A DNA stretch of 64,000 nt from positions 62,001 to 126,000 of the forward strand of contig NZ_JACVZC010000002.1 of NCBI RefSeq assembly GCF_016658545.1, written 5' to 3'. The notes beneath the pieces were generated by a model. The model was given only the letters and a program-made list of their open reading frames with translations. It was not told the DNA's origin and did no database searches. The stretch is from Pseudomonas sp. S37. GTDB lineage: Bacteria; Pseudomonadota; Gammaproteobacteria; Pseudomonadales; Pseudomonadaceae. Below, piece after piece: positions 25,082 to 33,848 of the stretch; position 1 is the first letter of the stretch; every line of letters starts with the position of its first letter. Position numbers and translations under genes: made by a program.

Positions 25082-25303
25082 ATGAAACAGCTTCTACCTG
25101 ATCCACCCATTACCGAACTTACCTACCAAGCCGCCAAGTCCCAAGCCACCCAGGTCATGGACAACCTCTCCGGCACCATCCTCCAATACCTCGACGCCGA
25201 AGCTCCAGCCCTGCGCTCCAGCCTGCTGGAAGCGATGTCAGCCCAAACCGACCTGCTACAAGCCCTGCTGGCCCACATGAAAGCGCAGGAGGCCAAGGCA
25301 TGA
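25082..25303 (+). CDS. Small protein of unknown function (first of a pair)
   Basis: 73 residues from the ATG at 25082, six bases after GAGGT. It begins MKQLLPDPPITELTYQAA and is predicted mostly helical and amphipathic, with no signal peptide, Cys or recognised motif. The MKxLxPDPP start is one I recall in several small Pseudomonas proteins of unknown function (DUF6124-like); that assignment is from memory. Its stop overlaps the start of the next gene (ATGA), so the two are translationally coupled. A long structured leader covers the 250 bp upstream and can mask this gene's ribosome-binding site. Confidence 0.75.
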   Translation: MKQLLPDPPITELTYQAAKSQATQVMDNLSGTILQYLDAEAPALRSSLLEAMSAQTDLLQALLAHMKAQEAKA

Positions 25304-25551
25304 GCGACCCCCTGAAATCCCGCACCACCGCTGGCGTGGAGAAATTCCTCGAGCTGTACCGGGTAGAGCCGGGCGTGCCACTCGACCTGGCGTTCGATGA
25401 ATTGTCGGTGCTGATCGGCTGTATCAAGCACCTGAATGAAGAGGCCGAGATGGAAGGCGACAAGATTGCCGGCAGTGCGGCGCGGATTCTGAGCGCCATG
25501 GCCAAGGCGCTGATCAATGATATGGAAGTGGGTTTGAACCGCGGCGCCTGA
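25300..25551 (+). CDS. Small protein of unknown function (second of a pair, DUF3077-like)
   Basis: 83 residues. It contains FLELYRVEPGVPLDLAFDELSVLIGCIKHL followed by a helical MAKALINDME segment. The V-PGVP-D-A pattern with a small C-terminal helix resembles the DUF3077 family of short Pseudomonas proteins, whose role is unknown. It is cytoplasmic by prediction. It overlaps the preceding gene by four bases and is followed by a REP pair, making a compact two-gene unit. Confidence 0.75.
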   Translation: MSDPLKSRTTAGVEKFLELYRVEPGVPLDLAFDELSVLIGCIKHLNEEAEMEGDKIAGSAARILSAMAKALINDMEVGLNRGA

Positions 25552-25559
25552 TCGATTTT

Positions 25560-25663
25560 TGGGGCCGCTTTGCGGCCCATCGCGACACAAGGCCGCTCCT
25601 ACAGGAGTACGCGATCCCCTGTAGGAGCGGCCTTGTGTCGCGATGGGCTGCAAAGCAGCCCCG
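25560..25663. repeat. Inverted REP pair (family 2)
   Basis: Opposed CGCGACACAAGGCCGCTCC units flank a central GTACGCGATCCCC stretch. It ends in GGGCTGCAAAGCAGCCCC, itself a hairpin. Confidence 0.9.
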
Positions 25664-25728
25664 GGATGCCGGAACCATGCACATGAAGTTAAACTGTCAT
25701 CTCCCCAGCAATGGACAGGAGATCCGGC

Positions 25729-26292
25729 GTGACCCCACCCCGCAGTTTCCCCAGTGACCTCTGCCTCGACAGCCCGCGCCTGCACTTGCGTCCCATGCGC
25801 CATGCCGATGCTGCGCAATGGCTGGCGATCATGGCCGACCCAGAGGTCATGCGTTATTGGCACCATGCACCCTGGCAAGACCTGGCCGAGGCCGAAAGCG
25901 CCCTGGCCGCCGACCGCGAAGCCTATGCCAATGGCGACCAGCTCAAGCTCGGCATGTACCGCCGCGACAACGGCGAGCTGATCGGTATGGTCCAGTTGTT
26001 CAACATCGACGACATGTCCCGCCGCGGCGAAATCGGCTACTGCCTGGCCAGCGCTGTGCAGGGCAGGGGCTACATGGATGAAGCGCTCACCTGCTTCATC
26101 GACTACCTCGCCCACACCCTGCACATGCGCCGCCTGGAAGGCGAAATCGACCCGCGTAACCAAGGCTCGGCACGTACCCTGGAGCGCCAGGGCTTTGTGC
26201 TCGAAGGCACCCTGCGGGCACGCTGGTGCGTGGCCGGTGAGCTGTCCGACTCGGGCATCTATGGCCTGTTGCTGGAACCACCTGTTGCATAG
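25729..26292 (+). CDS. GNAT acetyltransferase, RimJ/RimL-like
   Basis: 187 residues from the GTG at 25729, chosen because AGGAG lies 8 bases upstream; the ATG at 25711 precedes that site. The N-terminus LDSPRLHLRPMRHADAAQW and the later IGYCLASAVQGRGYMDEAL, with the acetyl-CoA pyrophosphate loop (Q-GRGY-), are typical of the Acetyltransf_3 group, followed by EGEIDPRNQGSARTLERQGF. Such enzymes acetylate protein N-termini or small amines. The substrate is unknown, and the flanking genes give no clue. Confidence 0.85.
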   Translation: MTPPRSFPSDLCLDSPRLHLRPMRHADAAQWLAIMADPEVMRYWHHAPWQDLAEAESALAADREAYANGDQLKLGMYRRDNGELIGMVQLFNIDDMSRRGEIGYCLASAVQGRGYMDEALTCFIDYLAHTLHMRRLEGEIDPRNQGSARTLERQGFVLEGTLRARWCVAGELSDSGIYGLLLEPPVA

Positions 26293-26301
26293 TATTACGG
26301 C

Positions 26302-26316
26302 GAATAGCTACTATTC
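26302..26316. promoter_or_regulatory. Perfect palindrome upstream of the first FecI-type sigma gene
   Basis: GAATAG-CTA-CTATTC lies about 33 bp before the sigma-factor ATG, the place where a Fur operator is usual. It is only a partial match to the Fur consensus, so the regulator is uncertain. Confidence 0.4.
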
Positions 26317-26348
26317 GGGAACAATTCTCACTTGTGTCCCGGTGCCCC

Positions 26349-26876
26349 ATGCCCGTAGCCGACTCACCGAGCCAGTACCCGCTTGAACAGCTGTACAGCG
26401 AGCACCACGGCTGGCTGTTCAGCTGGCTACGCCGCAAGCTGCGCTGCTCGCACAGCGCAGCCGACCTGGCCCAGGACACCTTTGTGCGCATCCTGGCCTC
26501 GCGTGATGCCTTGCTGGGCATGCGCGAGCCACGCGCCTACCTCAGCACCACGGCGCGGCGCCTGCTGATCGACCGGGTGCGCCGGCAACAGATCGAAGCG
26601 GCCTACCTCAGTGAACTGGCCCTGGCCGCCGAGGCGCTGGAAGGGCACCAGTCCCCCGAGAGCATTCTCATCACCCTGGAAGCACTGGAGCAGATCGCGT
26701 TCCTGCTCGAAGGCCTGCATGTAAATGCACGCGAAGCTTTCGTCGGTTATTACCTCGACGACCTGACCCAGCCGCAGATCGCCGAACGCCTGCAGATTTC
26801 CCCGCGCATGGTGCGCAAGTACCTGGCCCAGGCCCTGATCCATTGCCACCGTACGCTGGACATCGCTGCACCGTGA
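26349..26876 (+). CDS. ECF sigma factor, FecI type
   Basis: 175 residues from the ATG at 26349; a GTG at 26334 is possible, and neither start has a clear ribosome-binding site. Region 2 carries LAQDTFVRIL and AYLSTTARRLLIDRVRR. Region 4 carries DDLTQPQIAERLQISPRMVRKYLAQAL. Iron-starvation sigma factors of this type transcribe the adjacent TonB receptor after a surface signal passes through the FecR protein. The stop overlaps the fecR-like start. Order and spacing are the standard cell-surface-signalling cassette. Confidence 0.9.
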   Translation: MPVADSPSQYPLEQLYSEHHGWLFSWLRRKLRCSHSAADLAQDTFVRILASRDALLGMREPRAYLSTTARRLLIDRVRRQQIEAAYLSELALAAEALEGHQSPESILITLEALEQIAFLLEGLHVNAREAFVGYYLDDLTQPQIAERLQISPRMVRKYLAQALIHCHRTLDIAAP

Positions 26877-27844
26877 ACCCGTCGCGTATCGAACAGGAAG
26901 CCGCCGAATGGGCCCTGAGCCTGGGCGAGGGTGAACTTGATGCCGACGAGGCGCGGGAGTTCGATGCCTGGCTGCAGGCCGACCCGCGCCACGGTGCCAC
27001 CTTGCGCCGCATGCAAGGGGTGATCAGCCAGATGCAGGCGCTGCGCCAGCAACGCGGGCCGGTGGGCGCCGGTTTGCGCGCCGCCATGCAGGCCCCGGTG
27101 CCACGCTCGGCTGCACGGCGCACGCTGCTTGGCCTGGCCTTGGCGGCTTCGTTACTTGGCGCCTTGCCGTTTGCCGGGGTCTCGCCGCAGCACTGGCTGG
27201 CCGACCTGCACACGGCGCCGGCCGAGTGGCACAGCGAAACCCTGGAAGACGGCTCGCAGCTGACCTTGGCGGGCAACTCTGCCGTGGATGTCGAGTTCAG
27301 TGCCGGTGAGCGGCGCATCCGCCTGCTGCAGGGCCAGGTGCTGGTGGATGTCAGCCACGACCCGGCGCGGCCGTTCGTGGTGCAGACCGACGAGGGCAGC
27401 TTCAAGGCCCTGGGTACGCGCTTTGTGGTCAGCCAAGGGCACGCCCGCAGTGAACTGACCATGCTTGAGTCCCGTGTGGAGGCGCGCAGCGCCGTGTCTG
27501 GCGATCATCTGGTCGCCGGGCGTGGCGAGCGGGCCTGGGTGGCGCGCGACGGGCTTGGCCAACTGCCGGCCATTGACCCGGCGCGGGTCGACCAGGCCTG
27601 GCAGCATCACCAGCTGGTGGCCGATGGCGTGCCGCTCGACCAGGTGCTCGATGCCTTGGCCGAGCAACGCCGTGGCGTGCTGCGTTTCGACCGCCAGGCG
27701 ATGCAGGCGATCAAGGTATCGGCAGTGCTGCCGCTGGATGACAGCGAACGCGCCTTGCGCCTGTTGGCCGAGGCGTTGCCGATTCGTATCGGCGGCGTTG
27801 GCCGCTGGTGGACCACGGTCGAGCCCGTTTCACGAGAAAATTGA
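26873..27844 (+). CDS. FecR-type transmembrane sigma regulator
   Basis: 323 residues from the GTG at 26873, which overlaps the sigma-factor stop. The N-terminal cytoplasmic domain (about 1-80) binds the sigma factor and has EAAEWALSLGEGELDADEAREFDAWL. One membrane helix lies at about 83-102, after two Arg (RRTLLGLALAASLLGALPF). The periplasmic FecR domain follows with TLEDGSQLTLAGNSAVDVEF and ALGTRFVV, and a C-terminal STN-like segment interacts with the receptor. It conveys siderophore occupancy of the receptor to the sigma factor. Confidence 0.9.
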   Translation: MNPSRIEQEAAEWALSLGEGELDADEAREFDAWLQADPRHGATLRRMQGVISQMQALRQQRGPVGAGLRAAMQAPVPRSAARRTLLGLALAASLLGALPFAGVSPQHWLADLHTAPAEWHSETLEDGSQLTLAGNSAVDVEFSAGERRIRLLQGQVLVDVSHDPARPFVVQTDEGSFKALGTRFVVSQGHARSELTMLESRVEARSAVSGDHLVAGRGERAWVARDGLGQLPAIDPARVDQAWQHHQLVADGVPLDQVLDALAEQRRGVLRFDRQAMQAIKVSAVLPLDDSERALRLLAEALPIRIGGVGRWWTTVEPVSREN

Positions 27845-27920
27845 ACAAGGTGGTTCCGCTTCTGCGCAGTGGCCCGTCAAACAAGAGGCCAACCGATCAA
27901 GAACAAGGAGCCGATCCACC

Positions 27921-30446
27921 ATGCGCCGATTCCCTGGCCACCCCGTCCTCAGCCCGCTAGCCCTGGCCTTGCGCCTGTCCTGTGCCGGGCTGGCCCTATC
28001 CGTTGCGGCCCTGCCGGCCGTGGCCGAGGAAGCCGCCCGCCGTAGCTTCGAGGTGCCCGCCGGCAACCTGGCCCAGGCGCTTGGCAGCTATGCCCAGCAA
28101 GCCGGCGTGTCGCTGGCGTTCACCCCGCAGATGCTGGCTGGCCTGCAAAGCAACGGCCTGCACGGCCTGTACTCGGTGGACAGCGGTTTTGCCGTGCTGC
28201 TGGCCGGCAGTGGCTACCGAGTGGAGCGTAGCGACAATGGCTACCGGCTGGTGGCCGAGCCGCAGGCGGCCGTGAGCGGTGACGCGCTGGAGCTGGGCGT
28301 GACCACGGTAGCCGGGCAGGGTATGGGTGAGAGTACTGAAAACACCGGTTCCTATGCCCCGGGCCTGCTCAGCGTCGGCTCCAAGACCCCGACCAGCCTT
28401 CGCCAGACGCCGCAGTCGGTGTCCACCGTGACCCGCCAGTTGATCGAAGACCAGCAACTCACCGACATCAACCAGGCGATGAAAGTGACGCCCGGCATCG
28501 TCACCCAGAGCACCACCTTCCGTACCCAGGACTTTCTCTCGCGCGGCTTCAGCATCCAGAACCTGCAGATCGACGGCGCCGCGCCCCAGGCATTGGGTAC
28601 CGCCATGGGTTCGTTCTACTCGTCGAACATCTTCGAACTGGCCGAGTTCGACCATATCGAGGTGCTGCGCGGTACCGCTGCGCTGTACGGTGGTTCGGGC
28701 GACCCGGGCGGCATCATCAACATGGTGCGCAAGCGGCCCACTTCTTTTAACCAGCTGAAACTGACCCTGTCGGCCGGCAGCTGGGACAACTACCGCCAGG
28801 AGTTCGACCTGTCCGGCCCGCTGGGCTGGGATGGCCGCCTGCGCGGGCGGCTGGTGATGTCCAACACCGATCGCCAGTACTTCACCGACAACCGCGCCAC
28901 CGAGCGGCCACTGGTGTATGGCGTGCTGGAGGCGGACGTTACCGACGACACCATGCTCACCTTCGGTGCCCGCTACAACAAGTCCCACGAAACCGGCAGC
29001 AACAGCTCGGTGCCTCGTTACAGCGACGGTGCTGACCTGAACCTGCCGCGACACACCGGCCTGACGCAGAAATGGGCCTATGTCGATGCCACCGCGCGTG
29101 AGTATTTCGCCAAGGTCGACCACCGCTTCAACGACGACTGGAAGCTCAACGTCAGCTACACCAACACCTGGGACCTCGGGCTGTTCAAGACCGCCACTAC
29201 CCTGAACGCGGTTGACCCGGTAACCAACACCGGCGCGACCTGGTACGGCACCTCGACCCGCCAGGAGAACGAGCAGCACCTGTATGACGCTAACGTCTCC
29301 GGCCACTTCCAGGCCTTTGGCCTGGACCATGAAGTGGTCTTCGGTGCCGACTACCAGAAGATCGACAGCCGCTGGCTGGGGACCGCACCCTTCGCCGCAT
29401 CGGGCGCGCCGGCCAACCTGTTCGACCCCGACAGCACGCCGTTCGGCGACCCGGGCAACGGGCGTGACTACAAGCGCGACTACAGCCCCAACTCGCAGCG
29501 CCAGTACGGCCTGTACGGCAGCCTGCGCCTGCAGCTGGCCGAGCCGCTGCACCTGATAGTCGGCGCGCGGGCGCAGCGCTTCCACTTCTGGCAGACCTAT
29601 ACCAACAACCTGACGACGCCGGCCAGCATCTCCAGCCCAGAGCAACGTATCGGCACCAAGGTCACGCCGTTCGGCGGCCTGGTCTACGACCTGGATGATC
29701 AATGGTCGGCCTATGCCAGCTACTCGGAAATCTACAAACCGCAGTCCAGCAGGATCAGCGGCCCTGCCGAAACCGGCACGGCGCTGGAGCCCATGACCGG
29801 CAAAACCTACGAAACCGGCCTCAAGGGCGAGCTGTTCAACGGCGCGCTCAATGCCAGCGTGGCGCTGTACTACACCACCCGCGAAAACGAGGCAGTGCAG
29901 GACCCGAACTTCCCGGCGACCAGTGCCGGCTTCTCCGGTAGCTGCTGCTACGTGTCCAACGGCAAGGTAGTGAGCAAGGGCATCGACATGGAGCTGTCCG
30001 GCGAGCTGCTGCCGGACTGGATGCTGGTGGGGGGCTACACCTTCAACCTCAACCGCAACCGCAGTGCCGATACGCCGCTGAGTACGGTGATGCCAAAGCA
30101 TTTGTTCAAGCTGTACAGCACCTACCGCCTGCCGGGCATCTTTAGCGACTTCAAGGTCGGCGGCGGCGTGCAGGTGCAAAGCGCTACCTACGCGTCCGGC
30201 TTGGTCAACCGCTACGACAGCAATGGCGGGCTGGTGCAGCAGAACGTGCCCTTTGATTTTGACCAGGGCGGCTATGCAATCTGGAATGCATTGGTCGAAT
30301 ACCGCGTCGATGACCACTGGAACGTCACGCTCAACGGCAACAATCTGTTCGACAAGAAGTACTACGAAACCGTGGGGACTTCGACCTATGGCAACTACTA
30401 TGGCGAACCCCGCAACTTCATGGTGACCCTGCGCGGCACCTACTGA
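27921..30446 (+). CDS. TonB-dependent siderophore receptor with N-terminal signalling domain
   Basis: 841 residues from the ATG at 27921 (AAGGAG upstream). Signal peptide 1 to about 36. An STN signalling domain (about 40-115) includes FEVPAGNLAQALGSYAQQAGVSLAF. The plug starts about 155 with LRQTPQSVSTVTRQLIEDQ and contains EVLRGTAALYGGSGDPGGIINMVRKRP. The 22-strand barrel ends in the aromatic LRGTY. The STN domain plus adjacent FecI/FecR genes mark it as a transducer receptor that induces its own synthesis. The ligand is probably a ferric xenosiderophore, not identifiable from sequence alone. Confidence 0.93.
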   Translation: MRRFPGHPVLSPLALALRLSCAGLALSVAALPAVAEEAARRSFEVPAGNLAQALGSYAQQAGVSLAFTPQMLAGLQSNGLHGLYSVDSGFAVLLAGSGYRVERSDNGYRLVAEPQAAVSGDALELGVTTVAGQGMGESTENTGSYAPGLLSVGSKTPTSLRQTPQSVSTVTRQLIEDQQLTDINQAMKVTPGIVTQSTTFRTQDFLSRGFSIQNLQIDGAAPQALGTAMGSFYSSNIFELAEFDHIEVLRGTAALYGGSGDPGGIINMVRKRPTSFNQLKLTLSAGSWDNYRQEFDLSGPLGWDGRLRGRLVMSNTDRQYFTDNRATERPLVYGVLEADVTDDTMLTFGARYNKSHETGSNSSVPRYSDGADLNLPRHTGLTQKWAYVDATAREYFAKVDHRFNDDWKLNVSYTNTWDLGLFKTATTLNAVDPVTNTGATWYGTSTRQENEQHLYDANVSGHFQAFGLDHEVVFGADYQKIDSRWLGTAPFAASGAPANLFDPDSTPFGDPGNGRDYKRDYSPNSQRQYGLYGSLRLQLAEPLHLIVGARAQRFHFWQTYTNNLTTPASISSPEQRIGTKVTPFGGLVYDLDDQWSAYASYSEIYKPQSSRISGPAETGTALEPMTGKTYETGLKGELFNGALNASVALYYTTRENEAVQDPNFPATSAGFSGSCCYVSNGKVVSKGIDMELSGELLPDWMLVGGYTFNLNRNRSADTPLSTVMPKHLFKLYSTYRLPGIFSDFKVGGGVQVQSATYASGLVNRYDSNGGLVQQNVPFDFDQGGYAIWNALVEYRVDDHWNVTLNGNNLFDKKYYETVGTSTYGNYYGEPRNFMVTLRGTY

Positions 30447-30512
30447 GGCGCTGGAAGCGGGGCAGGGCCTGGGTTAAGGTCGTAGGCTGTCCCGTTTCCC
30501 CAGGAATAGCCC

Positions 30513-31052
30513 TTGCCTGTTTTCTACCTGAGCATCAGCCTGCTGCTGTATCTGCTCGCCCTGTTCTTCGACGGCGCGCTGATGAGCGGCGATCGCCACA
30601 TGCCGGCCCTGCAGATGTTGCTGTACGGGCCATGGGGCGTGCCCTTCGGTTTGCACCAATGGTTTGCCAACCCGCTGCTGGCCATGGCTATCCTTGCCCA
30701 TCGGCGCTTTCGCCGGCTGGCATTGTTGGCCGGGTTGGCGGCGGTGTACCTGGCGGCCAGCAGCTTCGGCATCACGCGTTTGCCGGATAACCAGACGTAT
30801 GAATTCCACGATTTGACCGGTTTCGGTGCCGGCTTCTACCTGTGGCTGGCGGCAATGGTGGTGTTCTGCATGGGCCAGGCGTGGCACTGCTGGAAGGCGC
30901 GTAGCGCCGACGACATGCCGGGCTGGAGCTGGCTGGACGTGGCGTTGATTGCGGCACTGGGTGTGGCCTTGTATACGGCGACGCAGATGCCCTCGCTACG
31001 CTTCGAACCGGGCAAGGTGCTGATGCCGCCTGAACAGCCGCAGATGCTGTGA
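30513..31052 (+). CDS. Membrane protein of unknown function
   Basis: 179 residues from a TTG at 30513, with CAGGAA 7 bases upstream. It has about five hydrophobic segments (about 3-22, 43-62, 67-88, 108-128, 142-160). No domain was recognised. It follows the TonB receptor by 66 bp on the same strand, so it could be cotranscribed and involved in iron handling. That is inference only. Confidence 0.65.
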   Translation: MPVFYLSISLLLYLLALFFDGALMSGDRHMPALQMLLYGPWGVPFGLHQWFANPLLAMAILAHRRFRRLALLAGLAAVYLAASSFGITRLPDNQTYEFHDLTGFGAGFYLWLAAMVVFCMGQAWHCWKARSADDMPGWSWLDVALIAALGVALYTATQMPSLRFEPGKVLMPPEQPQML

Positions 31053-31072
31053 TATCCACAAGGAGGATTCGC

Positions 31073-31459
31073 ATGATCAAGCATTACCTGACAGGTCTGG
31101 CACTGGCCTGCGTGCTGCCAATGGCGGTGGCGGACGACTACACACCGGCCTATGGCCAGTGCATGGACAAGGCCTCCACTACGGTAGACATGAGTGATTG
31201 CATCAAGGCCGAGACACAGGTGCAGGACCAGCGCTTGAACCGGGTGTACAAGCAACTGATGGGCAAGCTGGATGCCGGGCAGCAGAAGAGCCTGCGCGAT
31301 GTGCAGCGCAAGTGGCTGGCGTACCGCGATGGCAATTGCCAGTTCCATGTGCAGGCCAGTGGCGGGACCATGGCGCAGCTGGAAGGTGGCAGTTGCCTGA
31401 TGGACATGACGCGCGACCGCGCGGCGGAGCTGGAGCGGGTGCTTAGCCCGGGGCAGTGA
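31073..31459 (+). CDS. Periplasmic LprI-like (DUF1311) protein
   Basis: 128 residues from the ATG at 31073 behind a strong AGGAGG. Signal peptide 1-21 (AMA/VADD). The mature part has four Cys and the DUF1311 signature: YGQCMDKAS, DMSDCIKAETQVQDQRLNRVYKQL and LRDVQRKWLAYRDGNCQF. The fold resembles the lysozyme-inhibitor LprI N-terminal domain; the actual role is not established. It ends in front of a REP pair. Confidence 0.8.
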   Translation: MIKHYLTGLALACVLPMAVADDYTPAYGQCMDKASTTVDMSDCIKAETQVQDQRLNRVYKQLMGKLDAGQQKSLRDVQRKWLAYRDGNCQFHVQASGGTMAQLEGGSCLMDMTRDRAAELERVLSPGQ

Positions 31460-31463
31460 GTTG

Positions 31464-31562
31464 TCTGTACCGGCCTCTTCGCGGGTAAACCCGCTCCCAC
31501 AGGGACCGCACCGCGCTTGAGGGCAGTGCGATACCTGTGGGAGCGGGTTTACCCGCGAAGAA
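31464..31562. repeat. Inverted REP pair (family 1)
   Basis: Opposed GCGGGTAAACCCGC-core units between two convergent genes (the LprI-like gene and mnmH). Transcripts from either side would carry the hairpin. Confidence 0.9.
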
Positions 31563-31574
31563 GACCACGCGGTG

Positions 31575-32687
31575 TTAAAGATGACGCTCCCGTTGCGCCC
31601 GGGCCTTGAGGTATTCGCGCACTTCCACGGCATCCCCGGCAAACTCGATGCGCTCGACTTTGGCTGCCCGCTGGTAGGCATACATCGGGTCGTAATACTC
31701 GTTCAGCAAGCCTTCTATCCAGCCCCGGTGCAGGTCCACCGCGCCGCTGCGCTGCTGCTCGTCCAGGGCTTCGCGCAGGATCTGCGACAAGCGCTGATAA
31801 CGCTCGCCGCCCAAACGCTTGTAGATGTTGGCCATGCTCTGCAACATGCGCTCGGCAAACAAGCGGCGGCCGTCTTCCTCGCCATGCACGCTGACGAACT
31901 CGGCACTCAGGTTGACCACGTAATCACGCAGGATGCGCTCCACGCGGTTGGCAAAGCTGTCTTCCAGCCACACCAAAGGGTAGTGCTGCATGCCTTGGTA
32001 AAGCTCTAGCGGCACCGTGCAGCTGCCAACAATGCGGCCTTCATCTTCCAGCACGAACTGCTCGACCCCACGGGCGCGCTTCTTCAGCACGTCGATGGCC
32101 AGCTGGTTCTCGAAATCGATCTGCGCCGGTTGCGCAGTGGCGCGCTTGCCGAAGCTGGAGCCGCGGTGGTTGGCATGGCCTTCCAGGTCCAGCACATTGC
32201 CCAACTGGTGCAGCACATCGGTCTTGCCGGTGCCGGTCAGGCCGCCCACCAGCACGAAATCGCATTGCTCTACCGCCTGCTGGGTAGTCTCCAGCAGGAA
32301 GGTACGCATAGCCTTGTAGCCACCTTTGATGCGCGGGTACTGGATACCGGCTTCTTCACGCAGCCAACCCTGCACGATCTGCGAGCGCAGGCCACCACGG
32401 AAGCAGTACAGGTAGCCTTCAGGATGGGCCTGGGCGAACGCCGCCCAGGCCTCCAGGCGAGCCTGTTTGGTGGCGCCGCTGACCAACTGGTGGCCCAGGG
32501 CGATGGCGGCGACCTGGCCCTGCTGCTTGTAGCAGGTGCCGACCTTCTGCCGCTCCTGGTCGTTCATCAGTGGCAGGTTGACCACGCCGGGGAAGGCACC
32601 CTTGGCGAATTCGACGGGGGCGCGCATGTCCATCATCGGCACGTCGTCGAGGAACAGCTGGCGAAAGTCGGTGCAGTCGGGGCGCAT
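31575..32687 (-). CDS. mnmH: tRNA 2-selenouridine synthase
   Basis: 370 residues. The N-terminal rhodanese domain has the catalytic Cys95 in [11 protein letters not shown]. The C-terminal half carries a P-loop GLTGTGKT (about 141-148). The enzyme (SelU, YbbB) geranylates and then selenates the wobble 2-thiouridine of tRNA-Lys, -Glu and -Gln, using selenophosphate. Its start overlaps the selD stop by one base, so the donor-producing and donor-using enzymes are coupled. Confidence 0.95.
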   Translation of the reverse strand: MRPDCTDFRQLFLDDVPMMDMRAPVEFAKGAFPGVVNLPLMNDQERQKVGTCYKQQGQVAAIALGHQLVSGATKQARLEAWAAFAQAHPEGYLYCFRGGLRSQIVQGWLREEAGIQYPRIKGGYKAMRTFLLETTQQAVEQCDFVLVGGLTGTGKTDVLHQLGNVLDLEGHANHRGSSFGKRATAQPAQIDFENQLAIDVLKKRARGVEQFVLEDEGRIVGSCTVPLELYQGMQHYPLVWLEDSFANRVERILRDYVVNLSAEFVSVHGEEDGRRLFAERMLQSMANIYKRLGGERYQRLSQILREALDEQQRSGAVDLHRGWIEGLLNEYYDPMYAYQRAAKVERIEFAGDAVEVREYLKARAQRERHL

Positions 32688-33721
32688 CAGATCACCTCGA
32701 CCGCGTGGCTCTGTCGCTCGACCAGTTTGCCGATCGGCGCCAGTTGCAGGCCCAGCTCGGCGGCCACGGCCAGGAACTCCGCTTCACCTTCCGGGCTAAC
32801 CGCCACCAGCAGGCCACCGCTGGTCTGCGGGTCGCACAACAGGTGTTTCTGCTCGTCGCTGAGCGCGCCGATCTTGTGCCCGTAGCTGTCGTAGTTGCGC
32901 AGGGTGCCGCCCGGGATGCAACCCTCGGCCAGGTAGTGGTCGACGCTGGGTAGGCGCGGAACGGCGGCGTAGTCCAGGTGCGCGGTAAGGCCGCTGCCTT
33001 CGGCCAGCTCGACCAGGTGGCCGAGCAGGCCGAAGCCGGTGACGTCGGTCATGGCCTTGACCCCGTCCAGTTTGCCAAAGCGGCTGCCGGGGGTGTTGAG
33101 GGTGCACATCCAGTCGCGGGCCAGGCCCTGATCCTGTTCCCGCAGCTTGGCCTTTTTCTCGGCCGTGGTAAGGATGCCGATGCCCAGTGGCTTGGTCAGG
33201 TACAGCTGGCAGCCCGCGCTGGCAGTGTCGTTGCGCTTGAGGTGGCGCTTGCTGACCACGCCGGTGACGGCCAGCCCGAAGATTGGCTCGGGGGCGTCGA
33301 TGGAGTGGCCGCCGGCCAGTGGAATACCGGCTTCGGCGCACACCGCGCGACCACCGCGGATCACTTCGCGGGCGACTTCCGGTGGCAGTACGTTGACTGG
33401 CCAGCCGAGGATGGCGATGGCCATCAGTGGGTCGCCGCCCATGGCGTAGATGTCGCTGATGGCGTTGGTGGCGGCGATGCGGCCGAAGTCGTACGGGTCA
33501 TCGACGATCGGCATGAAGAAGTCGGTGGTCGAGACCACGCCGCGCTCGTCGTCCAGCGCGTACACGGCAGCATCGTCACGCGAGGCGTTGCCGACCCACA
33601 GTTTCGGGTCCAGGGCCTGGGTACCGCTTTCGGCGAGGATCACGTCCAGCACCTTGGGGGAAATCTTGCAGCCACAGCCGGCACCATGGCTGTACTGGGT
33701 CAGGCGAATCGGCTCGCTCAT
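32687..33721 (-). CDS. selD: Selenophosphate synthetase
   Basis: 344 residues. The N-terminal catalytic region is [11 protein letters not shown], with Cys16 and Lys19 equivalent to the E. coli active-site Cys/Lys; Cys is used rather than Sec. An AIRS-type ATP-grasp body follows ([20 protein letters not shown]). It makes selenophosphate from selenide and ATP. Here it is coupled to mnmH, and no selA/selB or Sec gene is visible in the window, so tRNA selenation may be its main local use. Confidence 0.96.
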   Translation of the reverse strand: MSEPIRLTQYSHGAGCGCKISPKVLDVILAESGTQALDPKLWVGNASRDDAAVYALDDERGVVSTTDFFMPIVDDPYDFGRIAATNAISDIYAMGGDPLMAIAILGWPVNVLPPEVAREVIRGGRAVCAEAGIPLAGGHSIDAPEPIFGLAVTGVVSKRHLKRNDTASAGCQLYLTKPLGIGILTTAEKKAKLREQDQGLARDWMCTLNTPGSRFGKLDGVKAMTDVTGFGLLGHLVELAEGSGLTAHLDYAAVPRLPSVDHYLAEGCIPGGTLRNYDSYGHKIGALSDEQKHLLCDPQTSGGLLVAVSPEGEAEFLAVAAELGLQLAPIGKLVERQSHAVEVI

Positions 33722-33848
33722 ACGTACCTCGGCAGGTCAAATTGTTGCGCGATTGTAGCAAAGCTGGCCTTTGGGCCTTGGCCTCTTATAATTCCAGATG
33801 CCGGCGGATTCGTTGGCAATTCCCCCGCTATTGGACCGGAGACCACCC
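33722..33848. promoter_or_regulatory. Divergent promoter region between selD and the importer
   Basis: A TATAAT at 33787-33792 could be the -10 of the importer operon. On the minus strand TACAAT (33757-33752) could serve selD. No operator was recognised. Sharing 127 bp of control DNA supports a functional link between the two units. Confidence 0.45.
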
